From NCBI GenBank assembly GCA_963744115.1, contig CAVUSI010000003.1:1860001-1924000 (forward strand): DNA of 64,000 bases, in the 5' to 3' direction. Below the pieces are notes generated by a model. It did not search any database, was not told the origin of the DNA, and saw only the letters and a list, made by a program, of their open reading frames with translations. This stretch comes from Chersky-267 sp963744115 (lineage in GTDB: Bacteria; Chloroflexota; Limnocylindria; Limnocylindrales; CSP1-4). Shown piece after piece: positions 57,376 through 64,000 of the stretch. Both the position numbers and the translations under genes were made by a program. Position 1 is the first letter of the stretch; each line of letters opens with the position of its first letter.

Positions 57376-59994
57376 CTAGGAGGCGGTCGGACGAAGCGCG
57401 GGTGAACGGCGCGGAGCGCGGTTCGCGGTCGCGGCCGGCTCGGACGACGAGCTGGCCGGTCGGCGCGAGGCGGGTGCCGCACGGCGGCTCGCCTCGCGCC
57501 GGCCTGATGTGGTAGCGGCCGCCGCCGTCACGGCGGCCACGTCGGGCTGGGACGCCGTCCCGAAGCCGGCGAGCAGGTCCTCGGCCACCATCGGGCGGGC
57601 GAAGACATAGCCCTGGCCGAAGGCACAGCCGAGCCGCTCCATCCGGGCGGCCTGCTCGCGGGTCTCGATGCCCTCGGCGATCGTCTCGATCCCGAGCGAT
57701 CGACCCATCGCCACGATCGCCCCGGCCAGAGCCGACGACTTCGACGTCTCGTCGACGTCCTGGACGAACTCGGTCGCGATCTTGAGGGCGTCGACCGGGA
57801 ACTGACGCAGGTGGCTGAGCGAGAAGTAGCCGGTCCCGAAATCGTCGATGACGATCCGGACCCCGAGCTCGCGGACGGCGTGGAGCGTGGCCACCGTGGC
57901 CGGCGTGGCCTTGAGCAGCGCCGTCTCGGTGATCTCGAGGATGAGCCGGTTCGGGTCGAGACCCGACTCCCCGAGGACGGCCTTGATCCCGTCCACGAAG
58001 CCGAGCTGCTGGATCTCTCGGGCCGACACGTTGACGCTGATGAACGATCCCTCCGGGACGGCCCCGCGCTCCAGCCACTGCGCGGCCTCGCCACACGCCT
58101 GGCGCAGGATCCACCGGCCGATCGGCAGGATCGCCCCGGTCTCCTCGGCCAGCTCGATGAACCGGTCCGGCATCACCAGCCCGAACTTCGGGTGCGACCA
58201 GCGGACCAACGCCTCGACGCCGGCCAGGCGACCCGACGCGATGTCGACGATCGGCTGGTACAGCAGCGACAGCTGGTCGAGGTCGACCGCGCGCTGGAGC
58301 TCGACGCTCAGCTCGTGACGCTCGCGCATCGCCTCGTGCATGCCCGGGTCGAAGATCGCGAATCCGGCCTTGCCGTTGGCCTTCGCCATGTACATCGCGA
58401 CGTCGGCGTTGCGAACAAGGTCGATGGCCCCGCCGATGGCGTCGCGCGCGCTGGCGATCCCGACGGACGCCGTCACGACGACGTGCTTGTCGCCCAGGAC
58501 GTACGGTGCGCGCAGCTCGAACACCAGCCGGGCCGCCATCTTCCGGGCGCGCGCCAACGTCGCGTCATCGTCGATGAGGACGGCGAACTCGTCGCCGCCG
58601 AGGCGAGCCACGAGATCGCCGTCGCGGACGAGGTTGGAGATCCGTTCGGTGACGGCGATCAGCAGGGCATCGCCGGCGGCGTGACCCAGGGTGTCGTTGA
58701 CGACCTTGAAGTCGTCCAGGTCGAGGAACAGCACGGCCGTCACGCGCTCCGGCCGAGGCTGGACCTCGTGCCCGTGGATGATCCGTTCGAGGGCGAGCTG
58801 GAACATCCGCCGGTTGGCGGCTCCGGTCAGCGAGTCGCGCTCGGCCAGGTCCTGGACGTGCTGGAGCAGGACCGCGTTCCGCAGGTTGAGGGCGGCCACC
58901 GACGCGAACTGGCCGAGCATCGCCGCTGTCCGGCGCTCGACCCCCGGACGGCGTCGGGCGCGGTGCTCGACGACGATCGCGCCGACGGCCCGACCGTCCG
59001 CGAACATCGGCGCGACCAGCACGTTCCGGGCATCTGGCATGAGCTGTGCCATCAGCGGGTCGCGGGCCGGGTCGAGCTGCCTGACGGGGAGGATCTGGCG
59101 CCGTTCCCAGGCGCGCCGGACGATCCAGTCCGGGTCGCTCGACGTCGTCGGCGCCTCGGGCGTTCCGTGCGCGGCGAGCACCACGACCCGGCCGTCCGAC
59201 TCACCGAGGAGCAGGCCGCGCTCGAAGCCGAACCGCTCGATGAGGGCCTCGAGGACGATGCCCGCCTGCTGGATCGCGTCCGCCGCCGAGTCGAGTCGCG
59301 CGCCGACATCGACCAGCGACTGGAGGTCCGCGCGGCGCTGACGCAGCTCGCGCTCGTTGAGGGCCGAGAAGATCGACGTCGCGATCGCGAACAGCCAGAA
59401 CGACGTGACGTTGAGGACCGGCATCCGGTCGAACTCGATCGCCCCGGGGGTGACGTCGACCGGTGCGAGCAACCTGGCTGCCTGCGCGTAGACCACGACC
59501 AGCAGCAGCAGCGAGTGCCAGAGCGCGATCTTGAGCCCGGTCCGATATGACGCCAGCAGCGAGACGGCGACGAGGTGGAGATAGACCACGAAGCGGATCG
59601 GACTCTGCGTTCCGCCGGTCGCGTACATCGCGCAGGCGAGGTACAGCCCGTCGAGCAACAGCAGCGCGGTGATGATCCAATAGTCGAACCGGACGCTCCG
59701 GCGTCGGGCCCACTCCCCCGCCACCGAGATCAGCAGGTACGCGACCGTCAGGACGCCGAGCGACGTGATCGGGACGACGAGTGCTTCAGGGCGGAGGATC
59801 GCCCAGATCGCGACGATGGCCCCCATCGCCAGTCGGAGCACGAGCAGATAGCTCATCCGGTCGCTGAGCGACGTGAAGTCCGCGCGGGAGACCTCGCCCG
59901 CGGCCGCCACCTGGGCGACCGAGCCGACGGTCGAGGCGCCGGTCGACGGGGGGACGACAGTGACCTGGGTCGGGATCGTCACCTCGGCGGTCAC
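57376..59994 (-). CDS. GGDEF-EAL cyclic-di-GMP enzyme with membrane sensor and GAF domain
   Basis: 872 residues: five or six membrane helices (about 47-225), a GAF-like domain (about 235-375; LVDVGARLDSAADAIQQAGIVLEALIERFGF), a GGDEF domain with intact active site (RLGGDEFAVL; DLDDFKVVNDTLGH) and an EAL domain (GVEALVRWSHP, NVSAREIQ, EITETALL, DDFGTGY, AEGIETREQAARMERLG). The usual LKID reads LKIA, and DDFGTGYSSL reads DDFGTGYFSL. The EGIE and EAL motifs are kept, so activity of the EAL part is likely but not certain. The GTG start overlaps the upstream gene's stop as GTGA. Confidence 0.92.
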   Translation of the reverse strand: MTAEVTIPTQVTVVPPSTGASTVGSVAQVAAAGEVSRADFTSLSDRMSYLLVLRLAMGAIVAIWAILRPEALVVPITSLGVLTVAYLLISVAGEWARRRSVRFDYWIITALLLLDGLYLACAMYATGGTQSPIRFVVYLHLVAVSLLASYRTGLKIALWHSLLLLVVVYAQAARLLAPVDVTPGAIEFDRMPVLNVTSFWLFAIATSIFSALNERELRQRRADLQSLVDVGARLDSAADAIQQAGIVLEALIERFGFERGLLLGESDGRVVVLAAHGTPEAPTTSSDPDWIVRRAWERRQILPVRQLDPARDPLMAQLMPDARNVLVAPMFADGRAVGAIVVEHRARRRPGVERRTAAMLGQFASVAALNLRNAVLLQHVQDLAERDSLTGAANRRMFQLALERIIHGHEVQPRPERVTAVLFLDLDDFKVVNDTLGHAAGDALLIAVTERISNLVRDGDLVARLGGDEFAVLIDDDATLARARKMAARLVFELRAPYVLGDKHVVVTASVGIASARDAIGGAIDLVRNADVAMYMAKANGKAGFAIFDPGMHEAMRERHELSVELQRAVDLDQLSLLYQPIVDIASGRLAGVEALVRWSHPKFGLVMPDRFIELAEETGAILPIGRWILRQACGEAAQWLERGAVPEGSFISVNVSAREIQQLGFVDGIKAVLGESGLDPNRLILEITETALLKATPATVATLHAVRELGVRIVIDDFGTGYFSLSHLRQFPVDALKIATEFVQDVDETSKSSALAGAIVAMGRSLGIETIAEGIETREQAARMERLGCAFGQGYVFARPMVAEDLLAGFGTASQPDVAAVTAAAATTSGRREASRRAAPASRRPASSSSEPAATANRAPRRSPALRPTAS

Positions 59995-61349
59995 AGCTGG
60001 TCCTCCTCCTGGAAGCCGAGGATCGCGTCCGCTGCCGCATCCGGTCGGTCGCGGAGCTTCGGGTCGAGCCGGTCGACGCGCGGCTGGGCGATGAGGAAGA
60101 CGAACACGAAGACCATCAGGGCGAGCGGGAAGCTGAACGTCGAGGCGACCGCGGCGGCGACGCTCGGCTTGACCACCGTCCGGACGCCCGTGACGACCGA
60201 GTCGGCGACGCCGGTGGCGACCTTCCGGACCGTCTCGCTCGGATCAGCCGCGGGATCCTTCACGACGACGGTCGGACCGGGTGCGGGACCAGCGCCGGCG
60301 GTCGGAGCGCCACCCGTCGAGCCGATGGCGATCGGGGGCGCCGGGGTCGCGGTCGGTTCGGGGGTCGCGGTCGGCTCCGGGGTCGCGTCCGGTGTCGGGG
60401 TCGCGTCCGGCGTCGGAGCCGCGGTCGCACTGGGTTCCGGCGTCGCCGTCGGTGACGGCGTCGGAGGTGCCAGCGGAGACGGCGTCGCCGCCGGCGGCCG
60501 CTGCGTGGGCGACGGACTTGGCGTGGGTGATGGGGTCGGGGATGGGGTCGGGGACGGCGTCGGGGTCGGGGTCGGGCTGGGCGTGGCCGTCGGCGTCGGG
60601 CTTGGTGTTGCCGTCGGGGTCGGCTTCGGCGTGGGGGTCGGCGTGGGGGTCGGCGTCGACGTGGGGGTCGGGGTCGGGCTGGGCGTGGCCGTCGGAGTCG
60701 GGGTCGGGGTCGGCGTGGCTGTCGGAGTCGGCGTGGCTGTCGGAGTCGGATCGGGCGTCGGCGTGGGCGTCGGGTCAGGCGTCGGGGTCGGTGTCGGGTC
60801 GGGTGTAGCCGTCGGAGTCGGATCGGGCGTCGGCGTGGGCGTCGGATCCGGATCGTGGGTCACGGTCCGCTTGACGAGGTCGGCGAGGTCGTCGCGTTCC
60901 GGGGCGCCGACCGGCTCGAAGCACTGCCACCAGGCGTCGTCGGCGACACCGCAGATGTAGTCGTTCCCGGCCCGGTCGGCCTGGTAGCTGACCTGGCACG
61001 TTCCGTCCGAGCCCGTATCGCACGAGAGGTCGGATCCGAGACCGGAGTGGGGATCGTTCGGGCTTCCGGGCACGAAGTAGAACCGTACGTGCGTGTCGGT
61101 GCCCGGTCCGGCGTCGATCTCGCCGTCCTGGTAGATCGTCGCGGTGAGGGTGAATGTCGTCCCGATCGGACCGCTCGCGGTCTCGGGATCGACGTCGAGC
61201 GCGTCGGGCCCGGGACCGGCCTGCGCCGTCGTCGTTTGCGCGAGCGTGGGCATGGCCAGCGGGAAGGCATAGGCGCCCAGGATCGCGGTGACCAGCAACG
61301 CGGAGCCGATCGCCCGGACGGTCCCCCGCCGGCGGTCCATCGTCTTCAT
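59991..61349 (-). CDS. Exported Pro-Thr-rich surface protein with C-terminal membrane anchor
   Basis: 452 residues. Signal peptide (IGSALLVTAILGAYAFPLA, cleavage probably after TLAQ near residue 38), an Ig-like or beta domain with four cysteines (110, 118, 133, 143), about 175 residues of Pro-Thr-rich repeats, and a C-terminal membrane helix (FPLALMVFVFVFLIA) with short cytoplasmic tail. It looks like a cell-surface or stalk protein. Its stop overlaps the GGDEF-EAL start (GTGA), so both are coupled; a c-di-GMP-regulated surface role is only inference. Confidence 0.82.
   Translation of the reverse strand: MKTMDRRRGTVRAIGSALLVTAILGAYAFPLAMPTLAQTTTAQAGPGPDALDVDPETASGPIGTTFTLTATIYQDGEIDAGPGTDTHVRFYFVPGSPNDPHSGLGSDLSCDTGSDGTCQVSYQADRAGNDYICGVADDAWWQCFEPVGAPERDDLADLVKRTVTHDPDPTPTPTPDPTPTATPDPTPTPTPDPTPTPTPDPTPTATPTPTATPTPTPTPTATPSPTPTPTSTPTPTPTPTPKPTPTATPSPTPTATPSPTPTPTPSPTPSPTPSPTPSPSPTQRPPAATPSPLAPPTPSPTATPEPSATAAPTPDATPTPDATPEPTATPEPTATPAPPIAIGSTGGAPTAGAGPAPGPTVVVKDPAADPSETVRKVATGVADSVVTGVRTVVKPSVAAAVASTFSFPLALMVFVFVFLIAQPRVDRLDPKLRDRPDAAADAILGFQEEDQL
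60330..60854 (-). repeat. Pro-Thr repeat stretch inside the surface protein
   Basis: Imperfect repeats of GTCGGGGTCGG-type units (TP/DP/SP dipeptides) encoding a long unstructured linker. The unit is short and irregular, and the reading frame is kept throughout. A smaller stretch of the same kind occurs in the LysM protein gene at about 22935-23010. Copy number may be assembly-sensitive. Confidence 0.85.
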
Positions 61350-61684
61350 GTATCTGCTCGATAGACTCCGGTGCCGATACCGACACCCGAGGTAGGTCCC
61401 CCGGAGACCGGGGTGATGAATGCAGGTAATTCATAGCCGTCCACCGCGGCGATGAAACCCGACCCTTCGTCACCCGGCGGCCTATGTGCGTGGACGCAAC
61501 CGCCGCCGGAGGCCGGTGCGTGGACGCGCAGTCCTGCTCCGACGGATGACCATCGGGATACGTCAGCCGACCGCTGCCACCCGCTCCGCATCGGACCGCC
61601 ACGACGCACGGCCCGCTCGTGCCCGACGGCCGAGGTCGCGGGGGTCCAAGATCCCCGATGCCATGACGCCGCGCGGCCGGGCCG
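61350..61684. other. Leader region upstream of the surface protein (no gene)
   Basis: 335 bp without a convincing frame. It contains a direct repeat of GTGCGTGGACGC (61488-61499 and 61521-61532), each copy with an internal GCGT/ACGC inverted repeat, and several GC-rich hairpins close to the ATG (for example CCGGAG with CTCCGG). A structured leader or operator is possible. I could not match it to a known riboswitch. Confidence 0.4.
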
Positions 61685-62005
61685 CTACGGCGAACCACCG
61701 CGATCGGCCGGATGCGCTGCGAGCAGATCCTGGTACGCGGCGTGGTCCCGGATGAACCGAGCGATGAACGGGCACCGCGGGATCACCCTGAGCCCGCGAC
61801 GACGCACGTCGTCGAGGGCCCCGGCCGCGAGCCGTGCCCCCAGGCCGCGCCCGCCGAACGCGGGCGCGACCTCGGTGTGGATGAAGGTGATGACGTCGCC
61901 GCGGAGACGATAGGTCGCCAGGCCTGCGGGTTCACCGTCCACGATGAGGACGAATCGCTCCTGGGCGGGCCGGTCGAGAACCTCGACGATGGGTTCGGTC
62001 GTCAT
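61685..62005 (-). CDS. GNAT family N-acetyltransferase (short YjdJ-like type)
   Basis: 106 residues from ATG 62005 (a GTG at 62035 would add ten). The short GNAT fold is clear: FVLIVDGEPAGLATYRLRGDVITFIHTEVAPAFGGRGLGARLAAGALDDVRRRGLRVIPRCPFIARFI; diagnostic parts are FIHTEVAPAFGGRGLGARL (acetyl-CoA loop) and VIPRCPFIARFI. The family's substrate is unknown. Confidence 0.88.
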   Translation of the reverse strand: MTTEPIVEVLDRPAQERFVLIVDGEPAGLATYRLRGDVITFIHTEVAPAFGGRGLGARLAAGALDDVRRRGLRVIPRCPFIARFIRDHAAYQDLLAAHPADRGGSP

Positions 62006-62120
62006 CGTCCATCCATCCCGGTCGGTCGTGGACACATCGCGGTCATGGTGTCATGGAGCGACCCGCCCGTCCGCTCCGGAGCGGTACGATCGCCGCGTTC
62101 CCCAGCATCGAGGAGATCGG

Positions 62121-62465
62121 ATGGCCGGACCGGAGATCGATCCTGCGGTACCGCCGAGCGGCACCGGCTGCGTCGAATGCCTGGCCACCGACGGATGGTG
62201 GTTCCACCTCCGCCGGTGCGCCCACTGCGGGCACGTCGGGTGCTGTGACTCGTCGCCGTCGCAGCATGCGTCCCACCATGCCGCGGACGAGGGCCACCCG
62301 GTCGTCCGGAGCTTCGAGCCGGACGAGGACTGGTTCTGGGACTACGACCGGCAGCGATACGCCGAGGGCCCGGACCTGGCGCCGCCCGACCACCACCCGC
62401 TCGACCAGCCGGTCCCGGGACCGGCCGGCCGGGTGCCGCGGGACTGGCAGTACCGCCTGCATTGA
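62121..62465 (+). CDS. UBP-type zinc finger protein
   Basis: 114 residues. Cys/His pattern of a UBP-type zinc finger: GCVECLATDGWWFHLRRCAHCGHVGCCDSSPSQHASHHA (key blocks CVEC, RRCAHCGHVGCCDSS, QHASHHA). The rest (DWFWDYDRQRYAE) is typical of the bacterial members. In eukaryotes the domain binds ubiquitin C-termini; the bacterial role is unknown. ATG with AGGAG upstream. Confidence 0.9.
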   Translation: MAGPEIDPAVPPSGTGCVECLATDGWWFHLRRCAHCGHVGCCDSSPSQHASHHAADEGHPVVRSFEPDEDWFWDYDRQRYAEGPDLAPPDHHPLDQPVPGPAGRVPRDWQYRLH

Positions 62466-62483
62466 CCTCGTCGGGAGCGACGG

Positions 62484-63374
62484 TCAGGTGACAGCCGGCT
62501 CCAGGCCGCCCACGGCGTCCGCGTCGGCGGCGAGGCGCTCGACGAGGCCCCGATCGGTGACCGCCGCGAAGCCCTGGAGGATGACCCGGCTCAGGCCGAG
62601 GCCCTCGTAGTCCCGCAGGCGTGCCCGCAGGGCCGGACCGGGCTCGGCCGCCGGGCGGCCCCAGAGGTGGACCGACACCGCAAGCGCCGCCGGGTCGCGA
62701 CCGACCTCCTCACATCGCTCACGGATGAGCGGCAGAGCCGCCTCGACCTCGTCGGGCATCATCGCATCGAGGTTGAGCTCGTCGGCGAAGCGAGCGGCGA
62801 GTCGCCAGGTCACGGTCGGACCGTTGCCGCCGATCACGATCGGGATGTGCGGCTGGATCCCCTTCGGCTCGTGGATCGCCCCGAAGACGCTCGCGTGACG
62901 CCCTTCGTACGTGGCGGTACCGGGGGCCAGCATCCGGGTGATCACCTCGAGGTGGTCGGACAGGATCGCGAGGCGCCCCGGAGCGTCGGGAAAGCCGTAG
63001 CCGTACGATCGCCACTCATCCTCCTTCCAGCCGGCCCCGATCCCGAGGATCGCCCTCCCGCCGCTGACCACGTCCAGCGTCGAGATCATCTTGGCGGTCA
63101 GGGCCGCCGGGCGATAGGCGGCGGCCATCACCAGGTGGCCGAGGTGGGCGCGGCTGGTGGCCATCGCCAGGGCCGCCAGCTCGACGAACGGCTCGAACAC
63201 GGGCGCCGGTTCCGGTGGCGGGTCCACCTGGAAGTGGTCGTACGCCCAGAGCGACCCGAAGCCGAGCCGCTCGGCCTCCCGGGCGACTTCGACCGTGCGC
63301 TCCCAGGCGGGTCCCGCCTCGAGCCCGAGGTACTCACGGTCGCAGCCCTGGGGCAACGTCAGCCCGACCTTCAT
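62484..63374 (-). CDS. LLM-class (F420-dependent type) oxidoreductase
   Basis: 296 residues with a luciferase-like TIM barrel: MKVGLTLPQG, ERLGFGSLWAYDHF, AALAMATSRAHLGHLVMAAAYRPAALTAKMISTLDVVSGGRAILGIGAGW (blocks AYRPAALTAKMISTLD and GRAILGIGAGW), and IPIVIGGNGPTVTWRLAARFADELN. The pattern suits F420 rather than FMN users; cofactor is inferred. Start ATG overlaps the upstream ABC stop as ATGA. Confidence 0.9.
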   Translation of the reverse strand: MKVGLTLPQGCDREYLGLEAGPAWERTVEVAREAERLGFGSLWAYDHFQVDPPPEPAPVFEPFVELAALAMATSRAHLGHLVMAAAYRPAALTAKMISTLDVVSGGRAILGIGAGWKEDEWRSYGYGFPDAPGRLAILSDHLEVITRMLAPGTATYEGRHASVFGAIHEPKGIQPHIPIVIGGNGPTVTWRLAARFADELNLDAMMPDEVEAALPLIRERCEEVGRDPAALAVSVHLWGRPAAEPGPALRARLRDYEGLGLSRVILQGFAAVTDRGLVERLAADADAVGGLEPAVT

Positions 63375-64000
63375 GCCGCCGGGCTCGTTCCGTCCGGCAC
63401 CTCGTCGGCGACCACGGCGGTCCCGGCCTCGGCCTCGGAAGGGATCAGGGTCAGGTCGTCGAACCCGAGTCGGACGCGACCCTCGCGCTGGACCAGGGCG
63501 AGCCGCTGGCCGCCGCTGATGTCGGCGCGCACCTCGATCCCGGCCACCTCCACCCGGAGCTGGGCGGATGCGCCTTCGAAGATGAGGCGGTCGATCGTGC
63601 CTTCGATCGTGTTGAGGTGGACACCCTCGTCGGCGCCCTCGAGCACGCTGATGTCCTCCGGCCGGATGTAGGCGAGGACCGCCTGCCCCGGCGTCAGCCC
63701 GGTCCGGCCGCGGCGACGCAGCTGCAACCCGCCCGCCTCGACCCGGACGATCGCCTCGTCGCCGCTGCCGTCGACGCCGACGACGGTCCCGTTCAGGCCG
63801 TTGTTCGCCCCGATGAACTCAGCCACGAACGGCGTCCGCGGCTTGAGGTAGATGTCGGTCTGCGTCCCGATCTGCTCGATCCGTCCGGCGTTCATGACCA
63901 CGATCCGATCGGAGATCGCAAAGGCCTCCGACTGGTCGTGGGTGACGTAGATGGCGGTCTTGCGGGTCTTCCGCTGAAGGTCGAGGATCGAGTACTTCAG
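63371..64000 (-). CDS. ABC transporter ATP-binding protein (CUT1/PotA/FbpC type), C-terminal part, cut by window edge
   Basis: The visible 209 residues begin after Walker B: KTAIYVTHDQSEAFAISDRIVVMNAGRIEQIGT (switch His in THDQSEAF) and then PRTPFVAEFIGANNGLNGTV, followed by a TOBE-type domain (AYIRPEDISVLEG, TIDRLIFEGASAQLRVEV). This fits importers of sugars, polyamines, iron or glycerol phosphate; the substrate cannot be told. Its Walker A lies outside the window. Confidence 0.9.
   Translation of the reverse strand: MKYSILDLQRKTRKTAIYVTHDQSEAFAISDRIVVMNAGRIEQIGTQTDIYLKPRTPFVAEFIGANNGLNGTVVGVDGSGDEAIVRVEAGGLQLRRRGRTGLTPGQAVLAYIRPEDISVLEGADEGVHLNTIEGTIDRLIFEGASAQLRVEVAGIEVRADISGGQRLALVQREGRVRLGFDDLTLIPSEAEAGTAVVADEVPDGTSPAA

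Noticed and set aside
60330..60854. Tandem repeats that might be a CRISPR array or minisatellite
   Set aside because: Units are short, irregular and in frame, encoding Pro-Thr dipeptides of a surface protein; there are no spacers.
61350..61480. Resemblance to a c-di-AMP (ydaO) riboswitch (GGGGGACC followed by a GGGTGT-like block)
   Set aside because: The rest of the conserved core, including the CAGCTAACC-type block, is absent and the CDS begins too soon after it.

Overview
The window is one continuous stretch of high-GC (about 70%) bacterial chromosome with dense, mostly housekeeping genes. The best guess for the source is a Chloroflexota lineage of the Limnocylindria/Ellin6529 type. This is inferred from the gram-positive-like dcw cluster with a small basic protein (Sbp), a LysM protein with a cytoplasmic four-cysteine region of a kind I associate with Chloroflexota, and the absence of outer-membrane genes. 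I see no insertion sequence, prophage, integron or CRISPR array. Genes are tightly packed: many neighbours share ATGA, GTGA, TTGA or TGATG stop/start overlaps, so translational coupling is the rule.

Layout. 1-2.1 kb: gcvT (cut by the window edge), a Nudix hydrolase and a DUF2520 Rossmann protein. 2.2-4.9 kb: aconitase with one frameshift, then tRNA-Val(CAC). 5.0-22.4 kb: the division and wall cluster on the minus strand, mraZ-rsmH-(65 aa protein)-ftsL-ftsI-murF-mraY-murD-ftsW-murG-murB-ddl-ftsQ-sbp-ftsA-ftsZ-yggS-yggU. It has a clear promoter and a three-repeat MraZ operator, but no murC or murE. 22.7-25.3 kb: LysM protein, a small Cys protein, RNase P RNA and an RNase HI. 25.3-31.0 kb: succinate dehydrogenase (single membrane anchor) diverging from succinyl-CoA synthetase; with aconitase these are TCA-cycle steps. 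31-32.7 kb: an unknown protein, an ABC ATPase and a K+ channel. 32.7-39.0 kb: a propionyl-CoA carboxylase / methylmalonyl-CoA mutase / epimerase operon that would feed succinyl-CoA into those TCA genes.

39.0-41.1 kb: parAB behind a spacer with a perfect DnaA box. 41.1-44.4 kb: UbiA prenyltransferase, PlsC acyltransferase, a HAD phosphatase and two unknown proteins. 44.5-48.0 kb: a membrane-stress-like set (toastrack protein, PspC/LiaF-like protein, GIDE/BAM-domain protein, LemA). 48.0-50.7 kb: a TetR regulator diverging from a small zinc-ribbon protein, an acidic coiled-coil protein and a cold-shock protein. 51.4-54.4 kb: MoxR-DUF58-VWA genes in which MoxR and VWA carry several frameshifts. 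54.5-57.4 kb: a sugar-acid dehydratase diverging from a frameshifted zinc alcohol dehydrogenase. 57.4-61.3 kb: a GGDEF-EAL protein translationally coupled to a Pro-Thr-rich exported protein. 61.7-64 kb: GNAT acetyltransferase, UBP-type zinc finger, F420-type LLM oxidoreductase and the C-terminal half of an ABC ATPase cut by the window edge.

Eleven apparent single-base lesions interrupt otherwise well conserved genes (acnA, ubiA, VWA x5, moxR x3, adh), and nine lie between 51.6 and 56.9 kb. Most look like one extra G or C. Assembly or base-calling error is the simplest explanation, so these genes are annotated as single CDSs with noted lesions.
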